A stretch of DNA of 64,000 nucleotides from Sphingopyxis sp. DBS4 (GCF_024628865.1 NZ_CP102385.1:1-64000); one strand, 5' to 3'. Shown: positions 29,811 to 38,859, counted from the stretch's first letter. Translations and numbers: made by a program. The notes: generated by a model from the sequence alone, not told the origin.

Positions 29811-30265
29811 TGCCCCCTTCAAAACTCGGATAGGCTGCGGCATGCTTGGCAAACCAGGAAATCATATCAAAGGAGCGCGTCACAGCGCTCGTTGGACACC
29901 AACCCACTCGGAAATCGAATTGCACGGACTCACCCCTCCTCCGTTACTTTGGAAGATGGCACAGGAAAATTCCAATGCAACAGCAATTTAGCGCCGAAAG
30001 GTGCAGCCCGCATATTTCGATTGCTATACATAATCGCGGCTTTACTCTGTCGAAATCGCGCTTTTCTGGCCTTCTGGCTAAGGGAGAGTCGCCCATCCAC
30101 TTAACCCAACAGAATATTTACCCTCAAAAATGGATCTTTTTCTGTTTGGGCCGTGGTCAAGGACCATCTGAACACCGTTGACACGAGGCCTTGAGTAGGT
30201 ACCCCTATTGCGTTCGCTGTCCGCACCTGCGGTCGCGCCGTACATTTTGATCAAGGGAGACACAC
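29811..30265 (-). promoter_or_regulatory. Divergent intergenic region between the lipoprotein-RTX operon and the acyltransferase gene
   Basis: 455 bases without a convincing gene, AT-richer than average. It must hold the promoters for both directions. Towards the RTX operon (minus strand) a possible pair is TCGACA (30048-30053) and TGTATA (30025-30030) with 17 bases between. Towards the acyltransferase, TTGACA is present at 30178-30183 but no good -10 follows at the right distance. A ribosome site AGGGAGA precedes the GTG at 30266. Promoter calls are weak. Confidence 0.3.
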
Positions 30266-30895
30266 GTGGCTAACAAGCCCAAGTCAGCAGCTAAAGCGCC
30301 GACAGAAACAAAAGCGACAGTGAAGTCGGCTGCGCAATCGGACGAGACATCGCCCACCGCGATCGATCCCGAGATTGCAGCCAAGATTGCCGCGGTCCGC
30401 TCGCACATCCGCGAAAGCTTCGGCAAGGTCGCGATGGCAATGATGATGTTGCCGCGATACCGGAGCCAGACACTGGCAGATCTTCAGCACCTCGTGCTTG
30501 AGCCCCTCATGCGTGATCGCGTGGCGATCGCCTATCCCGGCGGCGAGAAAGCTAGTGCTCTTTCGGACATCGCCGGTGTGGCGATCTGGGCGAGCGTCAG
30601 CGAGGAGGTCGATGGTCGGATTCGCGAGCAAGTACAGGCTGGAACATTCCCGATCCGTCTCAAGGCTGAGGACTGGAACAGCGGCGACGTCAACTGGCTG
30701 CTCGACGTGATCGCGCCCGACCAGCGGACGACGGCCAACGTCATCGCCAATTTCAAGCAGGTCGTGAAGGAAGGGAGTCTCCGCCTTCACCCGATCGTCA
30801 CGCGCCTCGTCGATGCCGAGACGCTGCAGAAAATGGGAGCGGAGAAGATGGGCGCTCCCGCGAGCGCAGAGCGCGAGGAAGCCACGGTCAACTGA
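30266..30895 (+). CDS. hlyC: HlyC-type toxin-activating lysine acyltransferase homologue
   Basis: 209 residues from a GTG start with AGGGAGA 5 bases upstream. An Ala/Lys/Thr-rich leader of about 40 residues is followed by the family core: FGKVAMAMMMLPRYRSQTLA, then ADLQHLVLEPLMRDRVAIAY, AIWASVSEEVDGRI, and LKAEDWNSGDVNWLLDVIAP. HlyC-family enzymes move a fatty acyl chain from acyl carrier protein to internal lysines of RTX toxins in the cytoplasm. Aligned on E. coli HlyC (SPLHR with catalytic His23, and Asp92 in the FIDWIAP segment), the Asp is kept (D147, LLDVIAP), but the His position reads Tyr (Y65 in LPRYR). So the fold is clear and the chemistry is in doubt. It sits between the giant RTX operon (divergent) and the hlyDB export genes (convergent), so the RTX protein is its likely partner. 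Confidence 0.8.
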   Translation: MANKPKSAAKAPTETKATVKSAAQSDETSPTAIDPEIAAKIAAVRSHIRESFGKVAMAMMMLPRYRSQTLADLQHLVLEPLMRDRVAIAYPGGEKASALSDIAGVAIWASVSEEVDGRIREQVQAGTFPIRLKAEDWNSGDVNWLLDVIAPDQRTTANVIANFKQVVKEGSLRLHPIVTRLVDAETLQKMGAEKMGAPASAEREEATVN

Positions 30896-30919
30896 GCGAT
30901 CAGCTATGAGCCTGTAGCA

Positions 30920-30945
30920 AAAAGGGGCGCCGCGGCGCCCCTTTT
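30920..30945. terminator. Bidirectional terminator between acyltransferase and hlyD genes
   Basis: A perfect 12-bp stem (AAAAGGGGCGCC / GGCGCCCCTTTT) with a 2-base GC loop lies between two converging genes. It has T tracts on both strands, so it should end transcription from either side. Confidence 0.85.
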
Positions 30946-30983
30946 CATATCTGCGAACCCCGTGAGCTTCGCACGGCGCGCCA

Positions 30984-32459
30984 CTATCGCTCGCGGCCCG
31001 CCTCGTCCAAGGTCTGGGCGATTGGGGATAGCAGATACTGGATGATCCGCCGCTCACCCGTTTTGATCTCCGCCTGCACCGCGAGGCCGGGCCCGATGAT
31101 CTGATCGCGGCCAGCCACCCGGATCGTCCGTTTGAGCAGCCGAATACGCGCCGAATAAACAAGTCCTTGGGGAGACGGAGGGGCACTCCCCTCCCCCTCG
31201 CCATTCTGGCTCGCACGTTGCGCCGGCAGTTCGACGGCATCGCGGCTGATGCTTTCGACCACGCCCGGTACAATGCCATAGTCGGTGAAGGGAAATGCCT
31301 CGAGCTTCACACGCACTTTCTGTCCTTCGCGGATAAAGCCGATGTCGCGGTTCAGAATATGCGCCTCAACCACCGCCTCGGCATTGTCCGGGACGATGAT
31401 CATCAGCGGCTGCGCCGGCTGGACCACCCCACCAACCGTGTTGACGACAAGTTGTTGCACCGTCCCCGACACCGGCGCACGCAGTTGCTGGAAGGCTGTT
31501 CGCCGCTCGGCCTTGGTCACCTCTTCACGCGCGATGCCGAGCTTTTCCTGGCTCTCGGATAGCTCGGCGACTGCTGACTTGCCGAAAGTACCGCGCAGCC
31601 GCACAAGCTGAGCGTCGATATCGCGGATCGCCGCGCCAGCCTGTTCCGCCCGCGCCCGTTGCACGGCGATATTTTGTTCGTGCTCCACCTTGAGCTGCTC
31701 ATATTCGAGCAGGCGGATTTTGGAGAAATATCCCTTCTCCGCCAGTTCCTCGCGCGCCGCCAATTGCTTCTCGACGATCGGCAGCGTTTTTTCGAGTTTC
31801 GCAACCTCGGCCAGTGCGCCCGTGAGCTCCGCGCTGTGCTGCGCGCGTTGCTGGACGAGGCTCGCTCGTTCGCCTTCATATTCTGCGATCGCGGTGCGAA
31901 CAAACGCAGCCTGCGTCTGTGCAACTTCGGCCGACGTCCCACGCGGCGCCACGAAGCGCGCGGCGCGGCCATCGACATGGGCCAACAACGCGGCGTTGCG
32001 CGCGGCGACAACTTCTGACGTCAGCATGTTCGTCGATGCCTGCGCTGCCTCCGCACCGGCGAGCGTCGGATCGAGCTCGATCAGCAGGTCGCCCGCCTTC
32101 ACATGCTGGCCGTTCTTCACATGGATCGCGCGGACATAGCCGATCTCGATCGGCTGAATGATCTTCACATTGCCCGACGGCACAACCTTGCCGCTCGCGG
32201 TTGCGATGACATCGACCTTTCCGATGACGGACCAGGCAAGGCCGATGACGAACAGGCCGCAAAGCGACAGCATGAGCCACCGCCAACCGGGGCTCGGCGG
32301 CCTTTCGACAATCTCGAGGGCAGCCGGAAGAAATTCATGGTCTGTGCGCGGCTTGGCGACCGCGTCCGCTTCATCCTGCATCCGCCAGCTCGCTTTCAGG
32401 ATCGCCCAGTGGTGCGCGAGCGCCGGAAAGCGTTCGCTCATTCGCTCGCCGAAGCTCAT
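30984..32459 (-). CDS. hlyD: HlyD-family type I secretion periplasmic adaptor
   Basis: 491 residues. A cytoplasmic N-terminus is followed by one membrane segment (about residues 60-79, WRWLMLSLCGLFVIGLAWSV), a lipoyl-like half (SGNVKIIQPIEIGYVRAIHV...NGQHVKAGDLLIELDPT), a long alpha-helical hairpin rich in Glu/Arg/Gln (about 140-320), and the closing half (QLRAPVSGTVQQLVVNT, then the beta-barrel domain to the end). This is the membrane-fusion part of a type I exporter, linking the inner-membrane ABC protein to an outer-membrane TolC-like channel; no TolC gene is seen here. Its ATG overlaps the HlyB stop (ATGA at 32456-32459), so hlyB and hlyD form one operon. It converges on the acyltransferase gene. 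Confidence 0.93.
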   Translation of the reverse strand: MSFGERMSERFPALAHHWAILKASWRMQDEADAVAKPRTDHEFLPAALEIVERPPSPGWRWLMLSLCGLFVIGLAWSVIGKVDVIATASGKVVPSGNVKIIQPIEIGYVRAIHVKNGQHVKAGDLLIELDPTLAGAEAAQASTNMLTSEVVAARNAALLAHVDGRAARFVAPRGTSAEVAQTQAAFVRTAIAEYEGERASLVQQRAQHSAELTGALAEVAKLEKTLPIVEKQLAAREELAEKGYFSKIRLLEYEQLKVEHEQNIAVQRARAEQAGAAIRDIDAQLVRLRGTFGKSAVAELSESQEKLGIAREEVTKAERRTAFQQLRAPVSGTVQQLVVNTVGGVVQPAQPLMIIVPDNAEAVVEAHILNRDIGFIREGQKVRVKLEAFPFTDYGIVPGVVESISRDAVELPAQRASQNGEGEGSAPPSPQGLVYSARIRLLKRTIRVAGRDQIIGPGLAVQAEIKTGERRIIQYLLSPIAQTLDEAGRER

Positions 32460-34654
32460 GACGCGCTCACTCCCATTTGCTTGGTATAGAGCTGGGCATA
32501 GCGCCCGCCCGCGCGGAGCAAATCCTCATGACTTCCCTGCTCGGTGACCTCGCCGGCCTCGACCGTGATAATGCGATCGCACTGGCGCACCGCTGACAGG
32601 CGGTGCGCGATAATGATCACGGTCCGCCCCTTGGCGATGCTCGCCAGATTATGCTGGATAATTTCCTCGCTCTCGGCGTCGAGCGCCGAGGTCGCCTCAT
32701 CGAAGATCAGGATACGCGGATCGTTCACGAGCGCACGCGCGATCGCGAGACGCTGGCGCTGACCGCCCGACAGATTGCTCCCGCGCTCCTCGATGACCGT
32801 ATCATAGCCATGGTTCATCTGCAGGATGAACTCGTGGGCGCCGGCAAGCTGCGCCGCCGCCATCACACTCTCCATCGGCCGCGTCGGGTCGCCGAGCGCG
32901 ATATTCTCGCGCACCGTGCGGTTGAAGAGGATATTCTCCTGAAGCACGACGCCGATCTGGCGCCTGAGCCACGGCGGATCAACGAGTGCGAGGTCGACGC
33001 CATCGACCAATACTCGGCCCTGTTCGGGAATATACAGGCGTTGCACGAGCTTGGTCAGCGTCGACTTGCCTGATCCTGACGGCCCAACGATACCAAGCAT
33101 CTCGCCGGCCTTAAGCTCAAGTGTCACCCCTCGAAGCGTCTCGGGCATGTCGGGACGATAGCGGAACCGCACTTGGTCAAAGGTCACATCGCCCCGGATC
33201 GGCGGCAGGCTGGCGCGATTGGGATTATATTCGGGTTCAGCAGGGGTGTTCAAAACATCGGCAAGGCGATCGACCGAGATGCGGACCTGTTGAAAATCCT
33301 GCCAGAGCTGCGAGAGGCGAAGGATCGGAGCCGCAACCCGGCCCGACAGCATGTTGAAGGCGACGAGCGAGCCGACCGACAGATCGCCGGCGATCACTGC
33401 CTTTGCGCCGAAATAGAGGATCGCGACAGTTGTCAGCTTCGAAACCACCTGGATGAGGTGGCTGCCGGTGTTCGCGAGCTTGGCGACATCGAAGCCGGTG
33501 GTCGTATAGCCTGAGAAGAGTTTCTCCCAGCGATCGCGCATCTGCGGTTCGACCGCCATCGATTTCAAGGTTCCGATGCCGGTCACGCTTTCGACCAGGA
33601 AAGACTGGTTCTCGGCTCCCCGACGGAATTTTTCTTCCAGCAGCGTGCGCAACGTCGGCGAGATGGTCATCGAGATCGCGACATAACAGGGGATCGAAAG
33701 CAGCACGATCAGCGTCAGGAACGGAGAATACAAAAACATGACCGCGAAGAAGACGATCGTGAAGAACAGGTCGATCACCACCGTCACCGCGTTCGATGTC
33801 AGGAATTGACGTATATTCTCGAGCTCGCGGACGCGCGCGACGCTATCGCCGACGCGTCGAGACTCGAAATAGCCGAGTGGCAGGTTGAGCAGATGGCGAA
33901 ACATCTTCGACGACAGTTCGCTGTCGACCCGATTAGTCGTATGCGAGAACAGCCAGTTGCGTAAGCCCGACATCAAGGTCTCGAAGAGCAGGATGACCGT
34001 CAGACCGAAGGCGAGAACGTCAAGCGTGGTCATCGACTGATGGACAAGCACCTTGTCGATCACGAGCTGGAAAAAGATCGGAGAGATCAGACCCATCAGT
34101 TGGAGAAAGAAGGAACCGATCAGGACGTCGCGAAGCGGCTTCCTGTATTTGACGAGGGCGGGGATGAACCACGCGATGTTGAACGGGCGTTTGTCGCCGG
34201 CCATCGCCTCGCGAGAGGTGAGAAGCAGCAACCGTCCCGTGAAGCGCTCGGCACCCTCCTCGGCCGTCCAGATCTCAGGACGCTCTGCGTTGCCACGCTG
34301 GACTAGATAGCGGGGCTTAAGGCTCGCATCCTCGATCTTGAGAAGAATTACGCACTCTTGCGATCGGGACTCGGCAAGAGCCGGGAGCGGAAGTTTGACG
34401 AGTTCGTCGAGGCGCGCGCTGCGGATCTTCGCAATCAGGCCTAGCCGTTTCGAAATGCGCGCAAAGTCTTCAACGCCCCACGGCTCATCGCCGCGCCCGC
34501 GATCATGGATCATTTGCGCGGGATCAGCCGGCGTCCCGAGGAATTTGGCCAGAAGAATGAAACAGGTCAGCGAGGGATCAAGTGCCGGCGGCGATTCGCT
34601 GTCCTCCGCGATGTCCCCTTGTAATATCTCACTCGCCTCACCCGTCGCTGACAT
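32456..34654 (-). CDS. hlyB: HlyB-type type I secretion ABC transporter with degenerate C39-like domain
   Basis: 732 residues. Residues about 25-150 form a C39-like domain in which the peptidase Cys position reads Pro (DPSLTCFILLAKFLG) and no catalytic His is visible, as in HlyB-type exporters that move uncut RTX substrates. Residues about 160-440 hold the transmembrane domain. The ATPase domain follows: Walker A GPSGSGKST (524-532), signature LSGGQ (628-632), Walker B ILIFDEATSALD (648-659), then the switch His in IIAHRLS. It should energise export of the giant RTX protein with HlyD. It is the first gene of the minus-strand pair. Confidence 0.94.
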   Translation of the reverse strand: MSATGEASEILQGDIAEDSESPPALDPSLTCFILLAKFLGTPADPAQMIHDRGRGDEPWGVEDFARISKRLGLIAKIRSARLDELVKLPLPALAESRSQECVILLKIEDASLKPRYLVQRGNAERPEIWTAEEGAERFTGRLLLLTSREAMAGDKRPFNIAWFIPALVKYRKPLRDVLIGSFFLQLMGLISPIFFQLVIDKVLVHQSMTTLDVLAFGLTVILLFETLMSGLRNWLFSHTTNRVDSELSSKMFRHLLNLPLGYFESRRVGDSVARVRELENIRQFLTSNAVTVVIDLFFTIVFFAVMFLYSPFLTLIVLLSIPCYVAISMTISPTLRTLLEEKFRRGAENQSFLVESVTGIGTLKSMAVEPQMRDRWEKLFSGYTTTGFDVAKLANTGSHLIQVVSKLTTVAILYFGAKAVIAGDLSVGSLVAFNMLSGRVAAPILRLSQLWQDFQQVRISVDRLADVLNTPAEPEYNPNRASLPPIRGDVTFDQVRFRYRPDMPETLRGVTLELKAGEMLGIVGPSGSGKSTLTKLVQRLYIPEQGRVLVDGVDLALVDPPWLRRQIGVVLQENILFNRTVRENIALGDPTRPMESVMAAAQLAGAHEFILQMNHGYDTVIEERGSNLSGGQRQRLAIARALVNDPRILIFDEATSALDAESEEIIQHNLASIAKGRTVIIIAHRLSAVRQCDRIITVEAGEVTEQGSHEDLLRAGGRYAQLYTKQMGVSAS

Positions 34655-34987
34655 GCATCCCCCGTAAGCCCAGCATCAGCCACAGGAACCGGAATCGCGT
34701 GCCGTCGGTTACTTGCTCAGCCTTTGCTTCCCGCATGTATCATTCTTTCGCCCAACGAGAATAGGCATCTCAAAACATTGTCTAATCTGGATCTAATTTA
34801 CGTCCTTCACCAATGGTGCGGCGCGAGCATTATTCTCGCGGACAAAAAAGGGCCGACTTACGCCGGCCCGTGAAGGTTTTGGGAGAGGATGCCTGAAAGG
34901 CAGAAGTCACATGGGTACAGTCTTAATATGCGGCAAGGGCGAAGTCTCGGCAGTCGAGCCGATGTCCCACCGTTTCGCATCCAAAGC
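34655..34987 (-). promoter_or_regulatory. hlyB upstream region with possible promoter and inverted repeat
   Basis: 333 bases without a gene. On the minus strand TAGACA (34779-34784) and TATTCT (34758-34763), 15 bases apart, could be a weak promoter for hlyBD. A CGCGAG/CTCGCG inverted repeat with a 7-base spacer (34822-34840) lies upstream of it and could be an operator. The far end carries the terminator of the next operon. Confidence 0.35.
34844..34869 (-). terminator. Terminator of the DUF1353-S8-barrel operon
   Basis: On the minus strand GGGCCG..CGGCCC forms a 6-bp stem (34850-34855 with 34864-34869), followed by six T. It lies 118 bases past the last gene of that operon. Confidence 0.65.
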
Positions 34988-36403
34988 TTAGCGCCGCAAT
35001 CCAAGGGTAAGCTTCACCGTGTCGCCATGTTCGAGCGTATCGAGATTCTCGCCGCGGTCATATGCGATACCAAACGAGAGGTTGGCCACGGGGTTGAACA
35101 AGAGGCGGGCTGACAGCAACTGCACGTTACCGCGCCCGTGGCCGAGCCGCTGGCGCAGCGCATAGTCAAGGCCGAGGCTGATGGACTGATCGCTGCCCTC
35201 GCCAAGCGGATATTTGAGGAGGCCGGACAGATCGAATCCAAGCCGTGTATATTCCGGAGCGCCGACCAGCTCGGCTTTTTTCCCAGGATCACTGATCGAG
35301 ATATGGTCAGCTACGCCCGTCAAGCGCCAGCGAAATTTCAGAAATGTCTCCGGAATTGTCCAAGCAATATGATTGCCGGGCAAGGGGATGTCCGGCGTAA
35401 ACCGCGCGGCAACCGCCCATCCGTTCGAATCCAAACGCGTATCGGTCAAATAGCGCGCATCGAGCGCCAAGGCGTGGGTCGAGGTGCGGCTATCCCGGCC
35501 TTCGACAGCCGGCGAGCGCGTCTGCAGGAATCCCGCGAGCTGGAGGCCGAAGTTCAGATTGTTGACGTCGCCCGCCTCGGATGGACCCGATTCCTCTCGC
35601 TCAAGCTGGGCGAAGAGCGTCGGCGCAAGCCGTACTATGCTGTTTCCGGTGGCCGCCGAATCCCTAGGGCTGCGCAGCACGATATCGGGCCAGGACAGGC
35701 CGACGGTGGCGTAAAGGGAGAGACTGTCCTTCTTCGCGTCGCGGTCGTTGACATAAGCAATCTCGGCATAAGGACGGTCGGCCAGCTGGGCCTTCGCCAG
35801 ATCGCCCGGCGACCTGGTTAGAAGGATCAGCGGTGCGCGCAACTTTTGCGCCGACGCTGGCTGCGCGGGAGGATCGCCCGTGCCGAGCGCGGGCGGCAAG
35901 CAACGAAAACGAAAGTCCCCGTCGTCGCCATCGAGTATGGCCGCCAAGGCCTGCCGAGCGCTGTTCGCCGAAACGGGCCATCCGCGCCGGTCCAGCACTT
36001 CGACCCCGCCTGCGGCGAGCGGCAAGTTGTTCGCCGCGGCGGCATCGTCCGGATTGGTCCAAGTTTGGGCGAGCCTGCGAAGCTTAAGAAGCGAATCTTC
36101 ATTGTCACCCAGATCCGGACCGAATGCCTTTTCGGCGATCAACTGTCCGCCGTTCCGACTCCAGCCATATTCGAAGCTGAGCGGCACCGTCTTCGAAGCG
36201 AAGATCGCTCTGCCGAGATCGCCTGCAGCGATCCAGCCGAACATCGTCGCGGGATCTCGTCGGCAGCTCTTGGCGATCTCGGGCGCGAGCTTTTCGACTA
36301 GCTCCGTGTCGGCGTTCTGCGCAGCCGCAGGCGTTGCCGCGACGGTCGCTAGTAGACTCCCGAGGACTGCGGCAGCCTTGCTCGCGGGGCGCATTGACCT
36401 CAT
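34988..36403 (-). CDS. Exported protein with beta-barrel-like C-terminal half, unknown function
   Basis: 471 residues. A basic start and an Ala-rich hydrophobic core ending TPAAAQN make a clear Sec signal peptide, cut near residue 28. The first half is mixed in character. From about residue 270 the chain alternates polar and hydrophobic residues in short strands with tight turns (LNFGLQLAGFLQTRS, WAVAARFTPDIPL, FKFRW-like and ISLGLDYALRQRLG segments), and ends VKLTLGLRR, as expected for an outer-membrane barrel, though the last residue is Arg rather than Phe. It is coupled by ATGA (36400-36403) to the S8 protease gene. A surface or periplasmic partner or target of that protease is possible. 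I do not recognise the family. Confidence 0.7.
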   Translation of the reverse strand: MRSMRPASKAAAVLGSLLATVAATPAAAQNADTELVEKLAPEIAKSCRRDPATMFGWIAAGDLGRAIFASKTVPLSFEYGWSRNGGQLIAEKAFGPDLGDNEDSLLKLRRLAQTWTNPDDAAAANNLPLAAGGVEVLDRRGWPVSANSARQALAAILDGDDGDFRFRCLPPALGTGDPPAQPASAQKLRAPLILLTRSPGDLAKAQLADRPYAEIAYVNDRDAKKDSLSLYATVGLSWPDIVLRSPRDSAATGNSIVRLAPTLFAQLEREESGPSEAGDVNNLNFGLQLAGFLQTRSPAVEGRDSRTSTHALALDARYLTDTRLDSNGWAVAARFTPDIPLPGNHIAWTIPETFLKFRWRLTGVADHISISDPGKKAELVGAPEYTRLGFDLSGLLKYPLGEGSDQSISLGLDYALRQRLGHGRGNVQLLSARLLFNPVANLSFGIAYDRGENLDTLEHGDTVKLTLGLRR

Positions 36404-38214
36404 TGCGCCGCGGCCTTCTGAAACACTTCATTCGCCAGCGCACGATAGCTAAACTTGCCGATCGCTGTCATCTCGCTGTCTGGCCCGCTCGCCAGATTGA
36501 TCCAAATCCCATAAGCGTTGATCAGCAGGTCTTGGATGGCGCCCATCAGCAAGCGCACCTGATATGCGTCGGTAAACTCCTCCGATACCTTGTCGGAAAG
36601 GCCGACATCGAGCCCGGTTCTCTTCTTTGCGGCCGCGAGCACAAGCGCTTCGGCCTCCCCCTCACCAAAGGGCTTCCTCGGCTTCGAGCCGGAAGCCCCG
36701 GGCGTTCGCCGCGCCGCAGTTACCGCAGCAAATACGTCGAGCCGGCCCGCCCCGAAGAAATCATTCCTACCACCGGGATACGGATAGGGACCGACCTTCG
36801 CAGCTGTATCGGTGATGATTTGCGCAACATCAGCCCCGGACAATTTGCGGTTCGCCGAGATCACGAGCGCGCAGGCTCCAGCCACGATAGGGGTCGCCGA
36901 CGAGGTGCCATTGAAATTGGGTGTATAGTCGTCGGGGGCATAGCCGTCGCCTGCGCTGATATCGGTCGTCATATTATGGACGCCGGGCGCGGCGACGTCG
37001 ATCTCGGGTCCGTAGCAGGTTCCCCACCAAGTCTCGCCATCCTTGCTCGTAGGGGTTTTCGCTTCGTCATATTCGTTGCTCGCCGATACGGTCAGGACAT
37101 CGGGCAAGTTCGCCGGGAAGGTCACGTCGCCAAAGCTGTTGCCCGCGGCGATCACCACGACGCAGCCGAGACCGTCCCGGCCTTGGGAGCGCGCCTTGTC
37201 GAACTCGCCGGAAATGTCGCTTGACGGTGCGCCCCCGCCCCAGCTGTTGCTCAGAATATCCGCGCCATTCTGCCAGGCCCAGCGAATGCCGTCGCGTATC
37301 TTACTATTGGTGGTCACCCAGGGCCCGTCGGGCCGCTCCGAATAGGCAATGCGGACGGCGAGCAACGACACGCCTGCGGCGACGCCGCGGATGCCGACGC
37401 CATTGCCGCCCGTCGCCAACGCCAGGCCCGCACATGCGGTGCCATGACCGTCCCAGCGATTAGGCTCCTGATCGGAATCGCCTTGGGTCGCGTCGAACGC
37501 GCCGATCAGGGCCGATTTGAGGTCGGGATGTGCACTTTGCACGCCTTCGTCGAGGATCGCGACCACTACCTCCCGGTCGCCGGACTGGGTGGCCCAGGCA
37601 TCGGTGGCGCGCACCAGCGCCATGGCATATTGTCTCGGAAGAAGAGGATCGCTGAGGAGCGGGACGGCACTGGAGGCAATCCGCTTGGGGACGTGGCGAC
37701 CGATCGTCACGAAATCCGGCTCGGCAAAGCGAACGCCCTGCTCAGCACCGATCGCCTCGATGATCGCGAAAGGGTTCACGCCTTCCGCAACACGCGCGAG
37801 AAGGCGATCGTCTTCGAGGCTCAGTATCTCCAGGCCATGCTTCTCGGCCAGGCGCTCGCCGACCGCGCTGGAGGTCGTGCCGACGATGACCCGGTCGGTC
37901 GTGACGACCTGATTGCCGGCCATCCGGAAAACGGGAAGCGCGTGGCCGACGCCGGGCTGCGCGTTGAGCGACGCCATCGCGCCGGCGGCCATCCGGCTTG
38001 TGGGTGGGATCGCGGTGACGGTCACTTCGGCGCTGGGGACAAGCGTGAGCTCCTCGCCGGGCACCTCGAAACGCTGCGTGAATGGCCCAACACCCGCCGC
38101 ATCGATCGCCGCAGCGCGGAAGCTCTTTGGGCCGGGCTTGAAATGAACAGCCACGACACTGGGATCTAGGTCGAGCGTCACGGTCTTTCCGTCAACCTTG
38201 TAAGAGTAATCCAT
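36400..38214 (-). CDS. S8 subtilisin-family serine protease
   Basis: 604 residues. The catalytic triad is complete: D222 in VVVAILDEGVQSAHPDL, H257 in DGHGTACAG, S438 in FNGTSSATPIVAG; oxyanion N359 is in IAAGNS. About 200 residues precede the domain; residues 101-175 look like a propeptide (ERLAEKHGLEILSLEDDRLL, then VRFAEPDF), which in subtilases folds and inhibits the enzyme. No Sec signal peptide is seen at MDYSYKVDGK, so export, if any, uses another route or the start is elsewhere. The C-terminal 120 residues after GAGRLDVFAAV are unassigned. It follows the DUF1353 gene by 45 bases and overlaps the barrel-protein gene. Confidence 0.93.
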   Translation of the reverse strand: MDYSYKVDGKTVTLDLDPSVVAVHFKPGPKSFRAAAIDAAGVGPFTQRFEVPGEELTLVPSAEVTVTAIPPTSRMAAGAMASLNAQPGVGHALPVFRMAGNQVVTTDRVIVGTTSSAVGERLAEKHGLEILSLEDDRLLARVAEGVNPFAIIEAIGAEQGVRFAEPDFVTIGRHVPKRIASSAVPLLSDPLLPRQYAMALVRATDAWATQSGDREVVVAILDEGVQSAHPDLKSALIGAFDATQGDSDQEPNRWDGHGTACAGLALATGGNGVGIRGVAAGVSLLAVRIAYSERPDGPWVTTNSKIRDGIRWAWQNGADILSNSWGGGAPSSDISGEFDKARSQGRDGLGCVVVIAAGNSFGDVTFPANLPDVLTVSASNEYDEAKTPTSKDGETWWGTCYGPEIDVAAPGVHNMTTDISAGDGYAPDDYTPNFNGTSSATPIVAGACALVISANRKLSGADVAQIITDTAAKVGPYPYPGGRNDFFGAGRLDVFAAVTAARRTPGASGSKPRKPFGEGEAEALVLAAAKKRTGLDVGLSDKVSEEFTDAYQVRLLMGAIQDLLINAYGIWINLASGPDSEMTAIGKFSYRALANEVFQKAAAQ

Positions 38215-38259
38215 TTTCCGGCTCCTGTTTGGCTGTTGTTGTCGATTGCTCTGGATGGT

Positions 38260-38859
38260 TCAGGCGAGGGCGGGACCGATTCCGGTCAGCGCCGCCCCCG
38301 CCAGAGCGCGCTGGCGGGCGACATGTCCCGCGAGCGCGGCATCGGTGCGGGCTTCGACATCGGCCGCCTCATCGCTTATTCCCTGCCGCAGGACGTCTTC
38401 GCTGACGCTCTGAAAATCGCGTTGCAGCTCCGCGTCCCCAGGCGCGGGTGCGGTGCGGATGGCGACGGCTTCGACGCCGGCCACCTCGCTCCACCAGGCG
38501 CCGATCCGGACGCCGACATAAAGGATCGTGGCTTCCCAGACCGAGCAGCCCCCCGCGCGGCAGGCCTCGAAGAACATGCGGTCGGCCGCGCGGCGGGCGT
38601 GCAGGTCGCCCTCGTCATTGTTGCAGGCGACGTCATGGACGATCGACGCGCGACGATAGTCGCCAGTATAGGGCGATCCCACGAGCGACCAGAGCGCACG
38701 AGGAATGGAAGCGCCGTCGATGATCGTCGCCTTGGGCGCGTCCCACCGCTTGCCGCTCCGATCGATGAACCAGAAATTCTGGAGGAGGGCCATGGTGCGG
38801 TCGCTCCCCGGCTGGCCGATCCAGATGGTTTCGGGGTCGCCGGAAAACTGCCTGCTCAT
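38260..38859 (-). CDS. DUF1353 family protein
   Basis: 199 residues. The DUF1353 signature is clear: FWFIDRSGKRWDAPKATIID, then GASIPRALWSLVGSPYTGDY and SIVHDVACNNDEGDL. The conserved His-Asp pair in SIVHD suggests a catalytic or metal site; the family has been linked to phage and toxin contexts, but its activity is not known to me. It is the first gene of the three-gene minus-strand operon, 45 bases ahead of the S8 protease, and diverges from the Crp/Fnr regulator. Confidence 0.85.
   Translation of the reverse strand: MSRQFSGDPETIWIGQPGSDRTMALLQNFWFIDRSGKRWDAPKATIIDGASIPRALWSLVGSPYTGDYRRASIVHDVACNNDEGDLHARRAADRMFFEACRAGGCSVWEATILYVGVRIGAWWSEVAGVEAVAIRTAPAPGDAELQRDFQSVSEDVLRQGISDEAADVEARTDAALAGHVARQRALAGAALTGIGPALA

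Noticed and set aside
30178..30210. Strong sigma-70 promoter for the acyltransferase at TTGACA 30178
   Set aside because: No acceptable -10 lies 16-18 bases downstream; kept only as a weak note.
32603..33073. Plus-strand frames within hlyB and hlyD
   Set aside because: Antisense to well-supported exporter genes, no recognisable domains.
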